A DNA stretch of 11,024 nt. Source: Actinomycetota bacterium. GTDB lineage: Bacteria > Actinomycetota > Acidimicrobiia > IMCC26256 > PALSA-610. The stretch is taken from positions 1-11,024 of the forward strand of contig SXJQ01000212.1 in the NCBI GenBank assembly GCA_005779345.1, written 5' to 3'. The notes under the pieces are model-generated. The model was not told the DNA's origin, ran no database searches, and saw only the letters and a program-made list of their open reading frames with translations. A program made the position numbers and the translations under genes. The stretch's first letter is position 1. Each line of letters starts with the position of its first letter. Positions 1-6,151 of the stretch are shown here, in pieces.

Positions 1-378
1 CTTGAAGCCCTTGCGCCAATCGAACTTGTCGACGGCGTGGATCAGGCCCAGGTTGCCTTCCTGGATCAGGTCCAGGAGCGGCAGGCCCGAAGCCTGGTAC
101 TTCTTGGCGATCGACACGACCAGCCGCAGGTTCGCGTTCACGAACTGGCGGGTGGCCTCCTCACCGTCGCGGAAGGTGCGTCGCAACGCACGCTTCTGCG
201 CCGGAGTCAGCTTCTTGGCCGAGGCGAGCTCGGCGGCCGCGTCGCGGCCCGCGTCGATGCGCTGGGCGAGGCGGACCTCGCCCTCCTTGTCGAGCAGCTC
301 GTGCCGCCCGATGTCTTGCAGGTAGAGGCGGACGAGGTCCTGGTCCTCACTGCGTTCGCGGTCGTCGGAGAACTTCAC
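1..378 (-). CDS. RNA polymerase sigma factor, sigma-70 group 1/2 type (partial, N-terminal 126 residues)
   Basis: This is the primary or primary-like sigma subunit that directs RNA polymerase to promoters. Reading the minus strand from the GTG at 378 gives 126 residues before the window ends. Region 1.2 lies at about residues 13-45 (LVRLYLQDIGRHELL, then an EVRLAQRID stretch). Region 2.1 is at about 81-95 (NANLRLVVSIAKKYQ). Region 2.2, the core-polymerase contact, is at about 103-126 (DLIQEGNLGLIHAVDKFDWR). The gene is cut just before the -10-recognition part of region 2. The start is supported by an AAAGGA five bases upstream. An in-frame GTG at 444 would add 22 residues without an obvious ribosome site. 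There is no acidic region 1.1 and only a short linker between regions 1.2 and 2, which resembles SigB/HrdA-type group 2 factors, although short primary sigmas exist too. It cannot be called RpoD or SigB without the rest. Confidence 0.9.
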   Translation of the reverse strand, partial: MKFSDDRERSEDQDLVRLYLQDIGRHELLDKEGEVRLAQRIDAGRDAAAELASAKKLTPAQKRALRRTFRDGEEATRQFVNANLRLVVSIAKKYQASGLPLLDLIQEGNLGLIHAVDKFDWRKGFK

Positions 379-383
379 TTGGT

Positions 384-389
384 TCCTTT
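384..389 (-). promoter_or_regulatory. Ribosome binding site of the sigma-factor gene
   Basis: AAAGGA on the minus strand ends five bases before the GTG at 376-378. It decides the start codon in favour of this GTG over the in-frame GTG at 444. Confidence 0.6.
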
Positions 390-474
390 CGGCCAGCGGC
401 GGTAACGGACCCGAATGTCCGATTCCGCGATTGCACGCCGGCACCCGGAGAGCATGACAGCAACACTGGCTCCA

Positions 475-491
475 TGCGGGGAATTCCCGCA
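475..491. repeat. Inverted repeat TGCGGG-n5-CCCGCA
   Basis: Arms 475-480 and 486-491 are perfect 6-bp complements around GAATT. On the plus strand they are followed by GGG and four Ts, loosely terminator-like, but no plus-strand gene ends nearby. It lies about 100 bp upstream of the sigma-gene start, so an operator or a leader hairpin of that gene is possible. Confidence 0.35.
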
Positions 492-590
492 GGGTTTTCA
501 CATTGTCCCAGGTCCGAGGCTCACATGCACATCGAGGAACCGGGTCCGATCCCCTTCCTTCTGCCGCAGGAACCACGTTTGGTGAAGCAC

Positions 591-600
591 GATCCGGATC
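591..600. repeat. Perfect 10-bp palindrome GATCCGGATC
   Basis: GATCCGGATC reads the same on both strands. It sits 36 bp beyond the stop codon of the acetoacetyl-CoA synthetase gene, in non-coding DNA. It could be a dimeric regulator site or chance. GATC-containing words are common in this genome, which lowers its weight. Confidence 0.25.
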
Positions 601-635
601 AATGATGGGTTCCAGGGGGCAGAGGTCGGTTCCCC

Positions 636-2570
636 TCAGTCGACCAATTCGGCCCGATTCTTGAACTGCGCGAGCGACTCGGGGTTCGCCAGCGCCTCGG
701 TGTTGCGCACGACACGACCGGCAACGACATCGGCGACGGCCAACTCGGCGAGCTTGCCGCTGCGGGTACGGGGCAGGTCGGTCACCGCGACGATCCGGGC
801 GGGCACGTGGCGGGGCGAGCACCGCCGCCGAACCTCGGACCGGATCCGTTCGACGAGGGCCGCGTCGAGGTCCCGGCCGGCGACCGTACGCACGAACAGC
901 ACGATGCGGACATCGGAGTCCCACGGCTGGCCGATCGCGAGCGCCTCGGCGATCTCGGGGAGCGCTTCGACTGCCCGGTAGAGCTCCGCGGTCCCGATCC
1001 GAACCCCGCCGGGGTTGAGGGTCGCGTCCGAGCGGCCCGTGATCACGAAACCGCCGTGCGTGGTGCGGGCCGCGAAATCACCGTGAGCCCAGACTCCCGG
1101 GAACCGTTCGAAGTACGCGGCGCGCAGCCGCGCGCCATCGGGGTCAGCGCCGAAACGCAGCGGCATCGAGGGGAACGGTGCGGTCGCGACGAGTTCGCCG
1201 GTCTCGTCGACCGCGGCGGGCCGGCCGTCGTCGCCGAAGACCGCGGCCGCGACGCCGAGCGCCGGCCCCTGGATCTCGCCGGCGAACACCAGCCGGGTGG
1301 GGTCGCCCATCACCAGGCAGCCGCACAGGTCGGTCCCGCCGCTGATCGACGCCAGGTGCACGTCGGGCTTGATCGCCTCGTAGACGTACTCGAAACCCTC
1401 GGCGACGAGCGGCGAACCGGTCGAACAGATCGTGCACAGCGACCCGAGATCGTGGTCGTCGCCGGGACGCTCACCGTCTTTGCGCAACGCGTCGAGGTAC
1501 TTGGCGCCGACGCCGAGCAGCGTCACGTCGTGCGCGTCGACGACATCGAAGAGTCGGCTCGGGCCGGGTTCGAACGGCGAGCCGTCGGCGAGGACGATCG
1601 TCGCCTCGCTCGCGAGCGCGCCGACGAGCCAGTTCCACATCATCCAACCCGCGGTCGTGAAGTAGAGGACTCGATCACCCGCGCGCACGTCACATTGGAG
1701 TTGCTGCTCGGCGATGTGCTTCAAGAGGATCCCGCCGGCACGGTGCACGATGCACTTGGGCGCGCCCGTCGTCCCCGAACTGAACAGCACGTACAGCGGA
1801 TGATCGAACGGCAACTCGACGAAGTCGGGCTCGGTCATGGCGCGGTGCGGCGCGACCCAGTCGCACCAGGCGGTCGTCGCGGGAGCGACGGCGTCGTGGT
1901 CGACGTTCCCGACCAGCACCGCGCGGCGCACCGTCGGCAATCCGGCGACGATCTCGGCGAGGCGGTCACGCACGTCGAACGTACGACCGCCGTACCGATA
2001 GCCGTCGGCCGCCACGAGCACGGTCGGCTCGACCTGCCCGAACCGGTCGAGCACCCCGAGCGTCCCGAAGTCGGGCGAGCACGACGAGAACGTTGCGCCG
2101 ATGCTCGCCGCCGCGAGGAGCACGACCACCGTCTCGGGTACGTGCGGCATCCACGCCGCAACGCGATCGCCGGCACCGACACCGTCGGCCCGCAGCGCCG
2201 CCGCGACCTGCGCGACCTGTGCGCGCAGGTCGCGCCACGACAGGACCTGATCCGCGACCCCCTCGGCGGTCGCGATGATCGCGGGTGCATCATCGCTGCG
2301 ACGCAGGAGGTTGCGGGCGTAGTTCAGGGTCGCGTCGGGGAAGAACCTCGCACCCGGCATCGCCGTGCGCTGCACCGAGCGCCGCTCGCCCCGCTCGCCG
2401 ATCACGCCGCCGTAGTCCCACACCGCTGCCCAGAACTCCTCGCGCTGGTCGACCGACCAGCCGTGCACGGCCTCGAAGTCGGTCGCCCCGGGCGCGTACC
2501 GCCGCACGAACTCCGTCAGCCGCGCGGCCTCGACGCGGCGACGCGAGGGAGTCCACAGGGGAATCGTCAT
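636..2570 (-). CDS. Acetoacetyl-CoA synthetase (acetoacetate-CoA ligase)
   Basis: A 644-residue member of the ANL acyl-adenylating family, matching the length and layout of acetoacetate-CoA ligases. It activates acetoacetate, or a similar beta-keto acid, through an acyl-adenylate to the CoA thioester in the cytosol. Numbered from the ATG at 2570, an N-terminal ACS-type cap covers about 1-95. The phosphate-binding loop is at about 262-276 (YVLFSSGTTGAPKCIVH). The adenine/substrate motif SGGTDLCGC is at about 410-418 and the WAHGDFA motif at about 494-500. The hinge GRSDATLNPGGVRIG is at about 512-526. The catalytic lysine of the TRSGK motif is near 606. A TTG six bases upstream in frame (2576) is an alternative start. 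Neither has a clear Shine-Dalgarno, and with a 33-bp gap after kynureninase the gene probably relies on translation from upstream. The acetoacetate specificity is inferred from overall similarity; a related keto acid is possible. Confidence 0.9.
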   Translation of the reverse strand: MTIPLWTPSRRRVEAARLTEFVRRYAPGATDFEAVHGWSVDQREEFWAAVWDYGGVIGERGERRSVQRTAMPGARFFPDATLNYARNLLRRSDDAPAIIATAEGVADQVLSWRDLRAQVAQVAAALRADGVGAGDRVAAWMPHVPETVVVLLAAASIGATFSSCSPDFGTLGVLDRFGQVEPTVLVAADGYRYGGRTFDVRDRLAEIVAGLPTVRRAVLVGNVDHDAVAPATTAWCDWVAPHRAMTEPDFVELPFDHPLYVLFSSGTTGAPKCIVHRAGGILLKHIAEQQLQCDVRAGDRVLYFTTAGWMMWNWLVGALASEATIVLADGSPFEPGPSRLFDVVDAHDVTLLGVGAKYLDALRKDGERPGDDHDLGSLCTICSTGSPLVAEGFEYVYEAIKPDVHLASISGGTDLCGCLVMGDPTRLVFAGEIQGPALGVAAAVFGDDGRPAAVDETGELVATAPFPSMPLRFGADPDGARLRAAYFERFPGVWAHGDFAARTTHGGFVITGRSDATLNPGGVRIGTAELYRAVEALPEIAEALAIGQPWDSDVRIVLFVRTVAGRDLDAALVERIRSEVRRRCSPRHVPARIVAVTDLPRTRSGKLAELAVADVVAGRVVRNTEALANPESLAQFKNRAELVD

Positions 2571-2603
2571 GCGCAAATGCGCGGTACCCGGGCGCCGGCG
2601 CGC

Positions 2604-3896
2604 TCAGGTGACGCGCCCTCCGTCGAGCGGATGGCCGAGGTGCGCGCCCGAGGCCAACAAGCGCGTGAACACGTCGATCGCGTCCCACACGTCGACGAAG
2701 CTGGTCGTGAGGGGCGCGAGCCCCAGGCGCAGGCCATCGGGTGGCCGCACGTCGGTGACGACACCTCGGTCACGCGCCGCGAGGCACAGCCGCGACGCCT
2801 CGGAATGGGTGAAGCACACGTGCCCGCCGCGGCGCCCCGATTCACGGGGTGTTTCGATCCGCGCGCCGAGCCAGTCGAGCCGATCCTCGATCAGGTCGAG
2901 TGCGAATCCCGTGAGCAACGACCGCTTCTGATCGATCGCGTCGATCCCCGCGGCCTCCACGACCGCAACGCCCTCGTCGACGAGCGCGAGCTGCACGACG
3001 GGAGGCGTCCCGACCGCGTACTGACGCATGCGATCGTCGGGCGCGTAGTCGGCACCCATCGCGAACCGGTCGCGCTGGGCGAACCGGTCGCGCTGGGCGA
3101 ACCGGTCGCGCTGGCCCCACCAGCCCCAGATCGGTTGGCGCCACGCCTGCTGGCGGTCGGACCGCACGTACGCGAACGCGGGTGAGCCCGGACCGCCGTG
3201 GAGGTACTTGTACGTACACCCGACGGCGGCCTCGACGCCGTCGGAGCCGAGCGCGACCGGTACGACGCCCGCGGCGTGGCTGAGGTCCCACACGATCGTC
3301 GTTCCACGGCGTGCCGCGACCTCATTGCAGGCGCGGACATCGGTGCGGGCCCCCGACCGGAAGTCGACCGCGGCGAGCACCGCCGTCGTCGCTCCCGTCG
3401 TTTCGAGGAACGTGTCGAGCCGTTCTGGGTCGACACCCTCTCCGCTCGCGACCTCGAACGTCGCGACGCGACCACCGACCGCATCAGCGATGCCCTGCAC
3501 CACGTAGCGGTCGGTCGGGAACTCGTCGGCCGCGACCGCCAACACGGGATCGGCGATCCCCGCCGCCCGCACGACTCCGCACACGACCTTGTAGAGCTGC
3601 ACGCTCGTCGAGTCGCCGACGACGACTTCGCCGGGGCGCGCGCCGAGCAGCGCGCCGATTCGGTCACCGACCTCGAACGGGAGATCGGCCCAATGATCCC
3701 AGGCCCGGACGAGGTCGCCGCTCCAATCGATCCCGATGAGTTGGCTCACGCGTGCGAGCGCGCGAGCAGTCGGGCGACCGAGCGAGTGACCGTCGAGATA
3801 CACGGCGCCGCGATCGAGCGGAAGGAAACGGCCCGAGAACCCGCTGAGCGGATCCTGCCGGTCGAACACCTCGGCGCCCGCGCGCTCGATCTTCAC
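2604..3896 (-). CDS. kynU: Kynureninase
   Basis: A 430-residue PLP-dependent fold-type I enzyme that hydrolyses L-kynurenine to anthranilate plus alanine (or 3-hydroxykynurenine to 3-hydroxyanthranilate). Visible family signatures are YLDGHSLGRPT near 33-43, the PLP aspartate and histidine in WDLSHAAG (Asp204, His207), and the Schiff-base lysine Lys230 in CTYKYLHGGPGSPAF. The substrate-pocket GWWG is at 258-261, and GTPPV at 296-300. Between these last two, residues 262-279 are three identical copies of QRDRFA, encoded by a perfect 18-bp tandem triplication. Family members normally have about one such unit, so the loop appears 12 residues long. The start is the GTG at 3896. It is the most upstream start before an in-frame stop at 3912-3914, and it lies 10 bp after the kinase gene, with no good ribosome site, which suggests coupled translation. 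No other kynurenine-pathway gene is nearby, so whether it serves tryptophan breakdown, NAD synthesis or anthranilate supply is unresolved. Confidence 0.93.
   Translation of the reverse strand: MKIERAGAEVFDRQDPLSGFSGRFLPLDRGAVYLDGHSLGRPTARALARVSQLIGIDWSGDLVRAWDHWADLPFEVGDRIGALLGARPGEVVVGDSTSVQLYKVVCGVVRAAGIADPVLAVAADEFPTDRYVVQGIADAVGGRVATFEVASGEGVDPERLDTFLETTGATTAVLAAVDFRSGARTDVRACNEVAARRGTTIVWDLSHAAGVVPVALGSDGVEAAVGCTYKYLHGGPGSPAFAYVRSDRQQAWRQPIWGWWGQRDRFAQRDRFAQRDRFAMGADYAPDDRMRQYAVGTPPVVQLALVDEGVAVVEAAGIDAIDQKRSLLTGFALDLIEDRLDWLGARIETPRESGRRGGHVCFTHSEASRLCLAARDRGVVTDVRPPDGLRLGLAPLTTSFVDVWDAIDVFTRLLASGAHLGHPLDGGRVT
3061..3114. repeat. Three perfect tandem copies of an 18-bp unit inside kynU
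   Basis: GCGAACCGGTCGCGCTGG occurs at 3061-3078, 3079-3096 and 3097-3114 with no mismatch. The period is a multiple of three, so the reading frame of kynureninase is kept and each unit encodes QRDRFA on the minus strand. The identical third-codon positions indicate recent duplication by slippage or recombination, not selection on the peptide alone. An assembly artefact is a lesser possibility. Confidence 0.95.
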
Positions 3897-3906
3897 GTGG
3901 ACACGC

Positions 3907-4914
3907 TCACGTCACGATTTCTGCCAGCAGCTTGGTCACCGGATTGTCGCCTCGGAACTCGGGCCCGACCAGGCCGAGTGCGGCGAGATCGTCGGCGACG
4001 CGGACCATGATCGCGGCGCTGCGCAGGCCGCCCCAGACCTCGTACCAATCGAGGTCGACGACCGAACGACCGAGGTGCGCCTCGTACGTGGCGACGGTGC
4101 CGTCGCGGTCCGCGAAACCGGGGAGCGGCGCGGCGAACTGGAGCGCGGTCCGCTCGAGGAACAGGTACCAACCGAGATCGAGTTCGGGCGGGCCGAGCAG
4201 CGCCATCTCCCAGTCGAGCACGGCGCGGACCGTGAGGTCGTCGGCGTAGACCAGGTTGCCGAGCCGCGTGTCGCCCCAGACGAGGGCCGCGGGCGGCTCC
4301 GACTTCGGCCGATGATCGACACACCACGCGTAGGTCGCGTCGATGATCGGGAACCGCTCCCCGCCCGCGACCCAATCGAGGTAGTCGTGCCAGTAGGCGA
4401 GTTCGCGGTCGATCCCGACACCGGGCAGGAACCCGAGGCCCGCCGCGGCCCAGTCGACGCGATGGATCGCGGCCAGCGTCGCGAGGCTCGCGTCGAACAG
4501 ACGCGCCTGGTCGGCCGGCTCGAGGTCCTTCAACCAACCCTCGAAGTGGTAGCCGGGGTTGTCGCTCGGAATCCGTCCCTCGACCCGATCCATCACGTAG
4601 AACGGCCGACCGAGCACCGTTGCGTCGGGTTCGGACCACAACACCGTCGGCACCGGCACCGACGAATGGATGCGCAGCGCTTCCATCACCTTCACCTGGG
4701 CGGCGAGGTCGTACTCGGGGAACAGGCCCGGGCCCGCCGGGGCGATCCGCACGACCAGGCTCCGCGGCCCGGCGCCCCAGTCGGCATCGATCAGCACCGT
4801 CTCGTTGGAGAGCCCGCCCTGTTTGGGTCGCTCCACCGGACCGACTCGAACGCTCGCGGTGTCGAGGCGGCCGGCCAGCCATTCGGCGAATCGGTCACGG
4901 AACGCGTCGTCCAT
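3907..4914 (-). CDS. Phosphotransferase family protein (aminoglycoside phosphotransferase / ACAD10-like kinase fold)
   Basis: A 335-residue protein with the small-molecule kinase fold of the APH family. The nucleotide-binding N lobe includes QGGLSNETVLI at about 32-42 and LVVRIAP near 53-59. PFYVMDRVEG (about 104-113) forms the hinge. The catalytic loop is WGDTRLGN (Asp215, Asn220), and the metal-binding aspartate is in VLDWEMA (Asp234). Members of this branch are usually not antibiotic-resistance enzymes. They often sit beside acyl-CoA metabolism genes, and the related domain in ACAD10/11 and the levulinate-pathway kinase LvaA phosphorylate 4-hydroxyacyl-CoA. A similar hydroxyacyl substrate here is an inference from family and from the CoA ligase two genes downstream. 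I chose the ATG at 4914. Longer in-frame starts up to 4995 would run into the divergent P450 gene. There is no Shine-Dalgarno, and a TACTCT box nine bases upstream suggests a leaderless or nearly leaderless message. It is the first gene of the operon with kynU. Confidence 0.85.
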   Translation of the reverse strand: MDDAFRDRFAEWLAGRLDTASVRVGPVERPKQGGLSNETVLIDADWGAGPRSLVVRIAPAGPGLFPEYDLAAQVKVMEALRIHSSVPVPTVLWSEPDATVLGRPFYVMDRVEGRIPSDNPGYHFEGWLKDLEPADQARLFDASLATLAAIHRVDWAAAGLGFLPGVGIDRELAYWHDYLDWVAGGERFPIIDATYAWCVDHRPKSEPPAALVWGDTRLGNLVYADDLTVRAVLDWEMALLGPPELDLGWYLFLERTALQFAAPLPGFADRDGTVATYEAHLGRSVVDLDWYEVWGGLRSAAIMVRVADDLAALGLVGPEFRGDNPVTKLLAEIVT

Positions 4915-4957
4915 CGAACGGGCAGAGTACGCGACGAGCTGGTTAGCGTGCCCCGAC
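4915..4957. promoter_or_regulatory. Divergent promoter region between the kinase and P450 operons
   Basis: Only 43 bp separate the two divergent start codons, so both operons must be driven from here or from within the coding ends. On the plus strand TAGCGT (4944-4949) fits the actinobacterial -10 pattern TANNNT and ends eight bases before the P450 ATG. On the minus strand TACTCT (4929-4924) ends nine bases before the kinase ATG. Neither gene has a Shine-Dalgarno, which fits leaderless or near-leaderless transcripts. I see no good -35 element on either side, so the exact boxes are tentative. Confidence 0.4.
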
Positions 4958-6151
4958 ATGCAACCCGACGCGCCGCGCATCGCACCCGACGACACGCTGT
5001 GGTGGCTCGAGGAGGCCGAGCCCGCCGCGGCGTGGCTGCGCGCGAAGGCGCCGGTCTTCGAGTACCAGCCGGGTGTCCGAACCGTCGCGCGCTACGACGA
5101 CGTGCGCACGGTGTCGCGTGACCCTGCGACGTTCTGCTCCTCCAAGGGCGTGCTCGTCCTCGACCCGCTGCGGTCCGGTCACACGTCGTCGCCGGTCGAC
5201 GCGCCGTCGGTCCTGTTCATGGACCCGCCCGAACACGCGCAGTTCCGCAAGCTCGTGAGCCGAGCGTTCACCCCGCGGGCCACGGCGATGATGGAGACGG
5301 CCGTCCGCGACCGAACGCTGCGCATCCTCGACGAGGTACCGGGGCCCGACATCGACCTCGTCGAGCACATCGCGGTCCGGCTCCCACTCCAGATGATCGC
5401 CGCGCTACTCGGGCTCGACGACGTCGCCGAGACCACGTTTCGATTCTGGTCCGACGAGACGATCAAGGCTGCCGACGGGCTGCGCGCCGACCTGTCGGTC
5501 GTCGGCGAGTTCGTCGCGTTCATGATGAACGGCATCGCCGCTCATCGGGCCGAACCGCGTGACGACATCCTCCAACTCCTCGTCGATGCCGAACTCGATG
5601 GGCGTTCGCTCACCGACCCCGAGCTCCTCGTGTTCTGCATGTCGTTGCTCGTCGCGGGCAACGAGACCACCCGCAACCTGATCTCGGGCGGAGCGGTCGC
5701 GCTCGCACAGCACCCCGACCAACGCGACTGGCTCGCCGCGAACCCCGCCGGGATCGACCATGCCGTCGAGGAGATGCTGCGGTGGGTCACGCCGATCAAG
5801 GCGTTCGCGCGAACCGCGACGCGCGACACGACGCTCGCCGGATCGCCCATCGGCGAGGGCGACTACCTCGTGATGCTCTACGGCTCGGCGAACCGCGACG
5901 AACGCGCCTTCGGGCCCACCGCCGACCACTTCGACGTCCGTCGACGCGCTGATCCCGCACACCTCGCGTTCGGCTTCGGCGAGCACCTCTGTCTCGGTGC
6001 ATCGCTCGCCCGGCTCGAAGCGCGGGTCGTGTTCGAGGAGTTGCTGCGTCGTGCGCCGCGGTTCGAGCTCGCCGGTACGCCGGTTCGGCTGCACTCGACC
6101 TTGGTCAACGGCTGGGAGACGGTACCCGTCCATCTCAGGACGCCGCAGTGA
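4958..6151 (+). CDS. Cytochrome P450 (bacterial class I type)
   Basis: A 397-residue soluble haem monooxygenase that would insert one oxygen atom into a hydrophobic substrate, using electrons from a separate ferredoxin and reductase. The C-helix region MDPPEHAQFRKLVSRAF is at about 88-104. The I-helix oxygen-activation motif is AGNETT (233-238), the K-helix ExxR is Glu272-Arg275, and the haem-binding loop is FGFGEHLCLG with the thiolate Cys345. All key residues are present and the length is typical. The start is the ATG at 4958, followed by MQPDAPRIAPDD; earlier in-frame starts would overlap the divergent kinase gene. There is no Shine-Dalgarno. No ferredoxin or reductase gene is in the window, so the redox partner must be encoded elsewhere. 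The style recalls actinobacterial P450s acting on lipids, sterols or terpenes, but the substrate cannot be read from sequence. It overlaps the next gene by GTGA, implying a shared operon. Confidence 0.95.
   Translation: MQPDAPRIAPDDTLWWLEEAEPAAAWLRAKAPVFEYQPGVRTVARYDDVRTVSRDPATFCSSKGVLVLDPLRSGHTSSPVDAPSVLFMDPPEHAQFRKLVSRAFTPRATAMMETAVRDRTLRILDEVPGPDIDLVEHIAVRLPLQMIAALLGLDDVAETTFRFWSDETIKAADGLRADLSVVGEFVAFMMNGIAAHRAEPRDDILQLLVDAELDGRSLTDPELLVFCMSLLVAGNETTRNLISGGAVALAQHPDQRDWLAANPAGIDHAVEEMLRWVTPIKAFARTATRDTTLAGSPIGEGDYLVMLYGSANRDERAFGPTADHFDVRRRADPAHLAFGFGEHLCLGASLARLEARVVFEELLRRAPRFELAGTPVRLHSTLVNGWETVPVHLRTPQ
6137..6140 (+). promoter_or_regulatory. Ribosome binding site of the RDHSWG-motif gene
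   Basis: AGGA lies inside the last codons of the P450 gene, seven bases before the GTG at 6148. It supports this GTG as the start and the GTGA stop/start overlap. Confidence 0.5.

Larger units (their letters stand above)
379..635. other. Intergenic region upstream of the sigma-factor gene
   Basis: This 257-bp stretch lies between the end of the acetoacetyl-CoA synthetase gene and the start of the sigma-factor gene, both on the minus strand. It is less GC-rich than its surroundings. No ORF in it looks coding. It should hold the promoter of the sigma gene, but I could not find a convincing -35/-10 pair. It contains a 6-bp-arm inverted repeat (475-491) and a perfect 10-bp palindrome (591-600). 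No strong terminator follows the synthetase gene. AGGGG and CCCCT arms at 614-618 and 632-636 could pair weakly but have no T-tract. Confidence 0.6.

Noticed and set aside
608..638. Rho-independent terminator after the ligase gene
   Set aside because: The only pairing is a 5-bp AGGGG/CCCCT stem overlapping the stop codon, with no T-tract in the minus-strand direction.
807..3185. A 792-codon open frame on the plus strand opposite the ligase and kynureninase genes
   Set aside because: It is a GC-bias shadow. The product is rich in Arg, Gly and Asp with no recognisable motif, and the frame crosses the boundary of two well-supported minus-strand genes.
3907..4914. Antibiotic (aminoglycoside) resistance gene
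   Set aside because: It shares the kinase fold only. The context is CoA metabolism, and this branch is generally not a resistance enzyme.
4670..4957. Longer N-terminus of the P450 starting at 4670
   Set aside because: The added 96 residues are antisense to the kinase gene and unlike any P450. The usual N-terminal length is reached from the ATG at 4958.
4915..4995. Longer N-terminus of the kinase starting at 4995
   Set aside because: The extra 27 residues overlap the start of the divergent P450 and show no family similarity. The ATG at 4914 begins a typical domain start.
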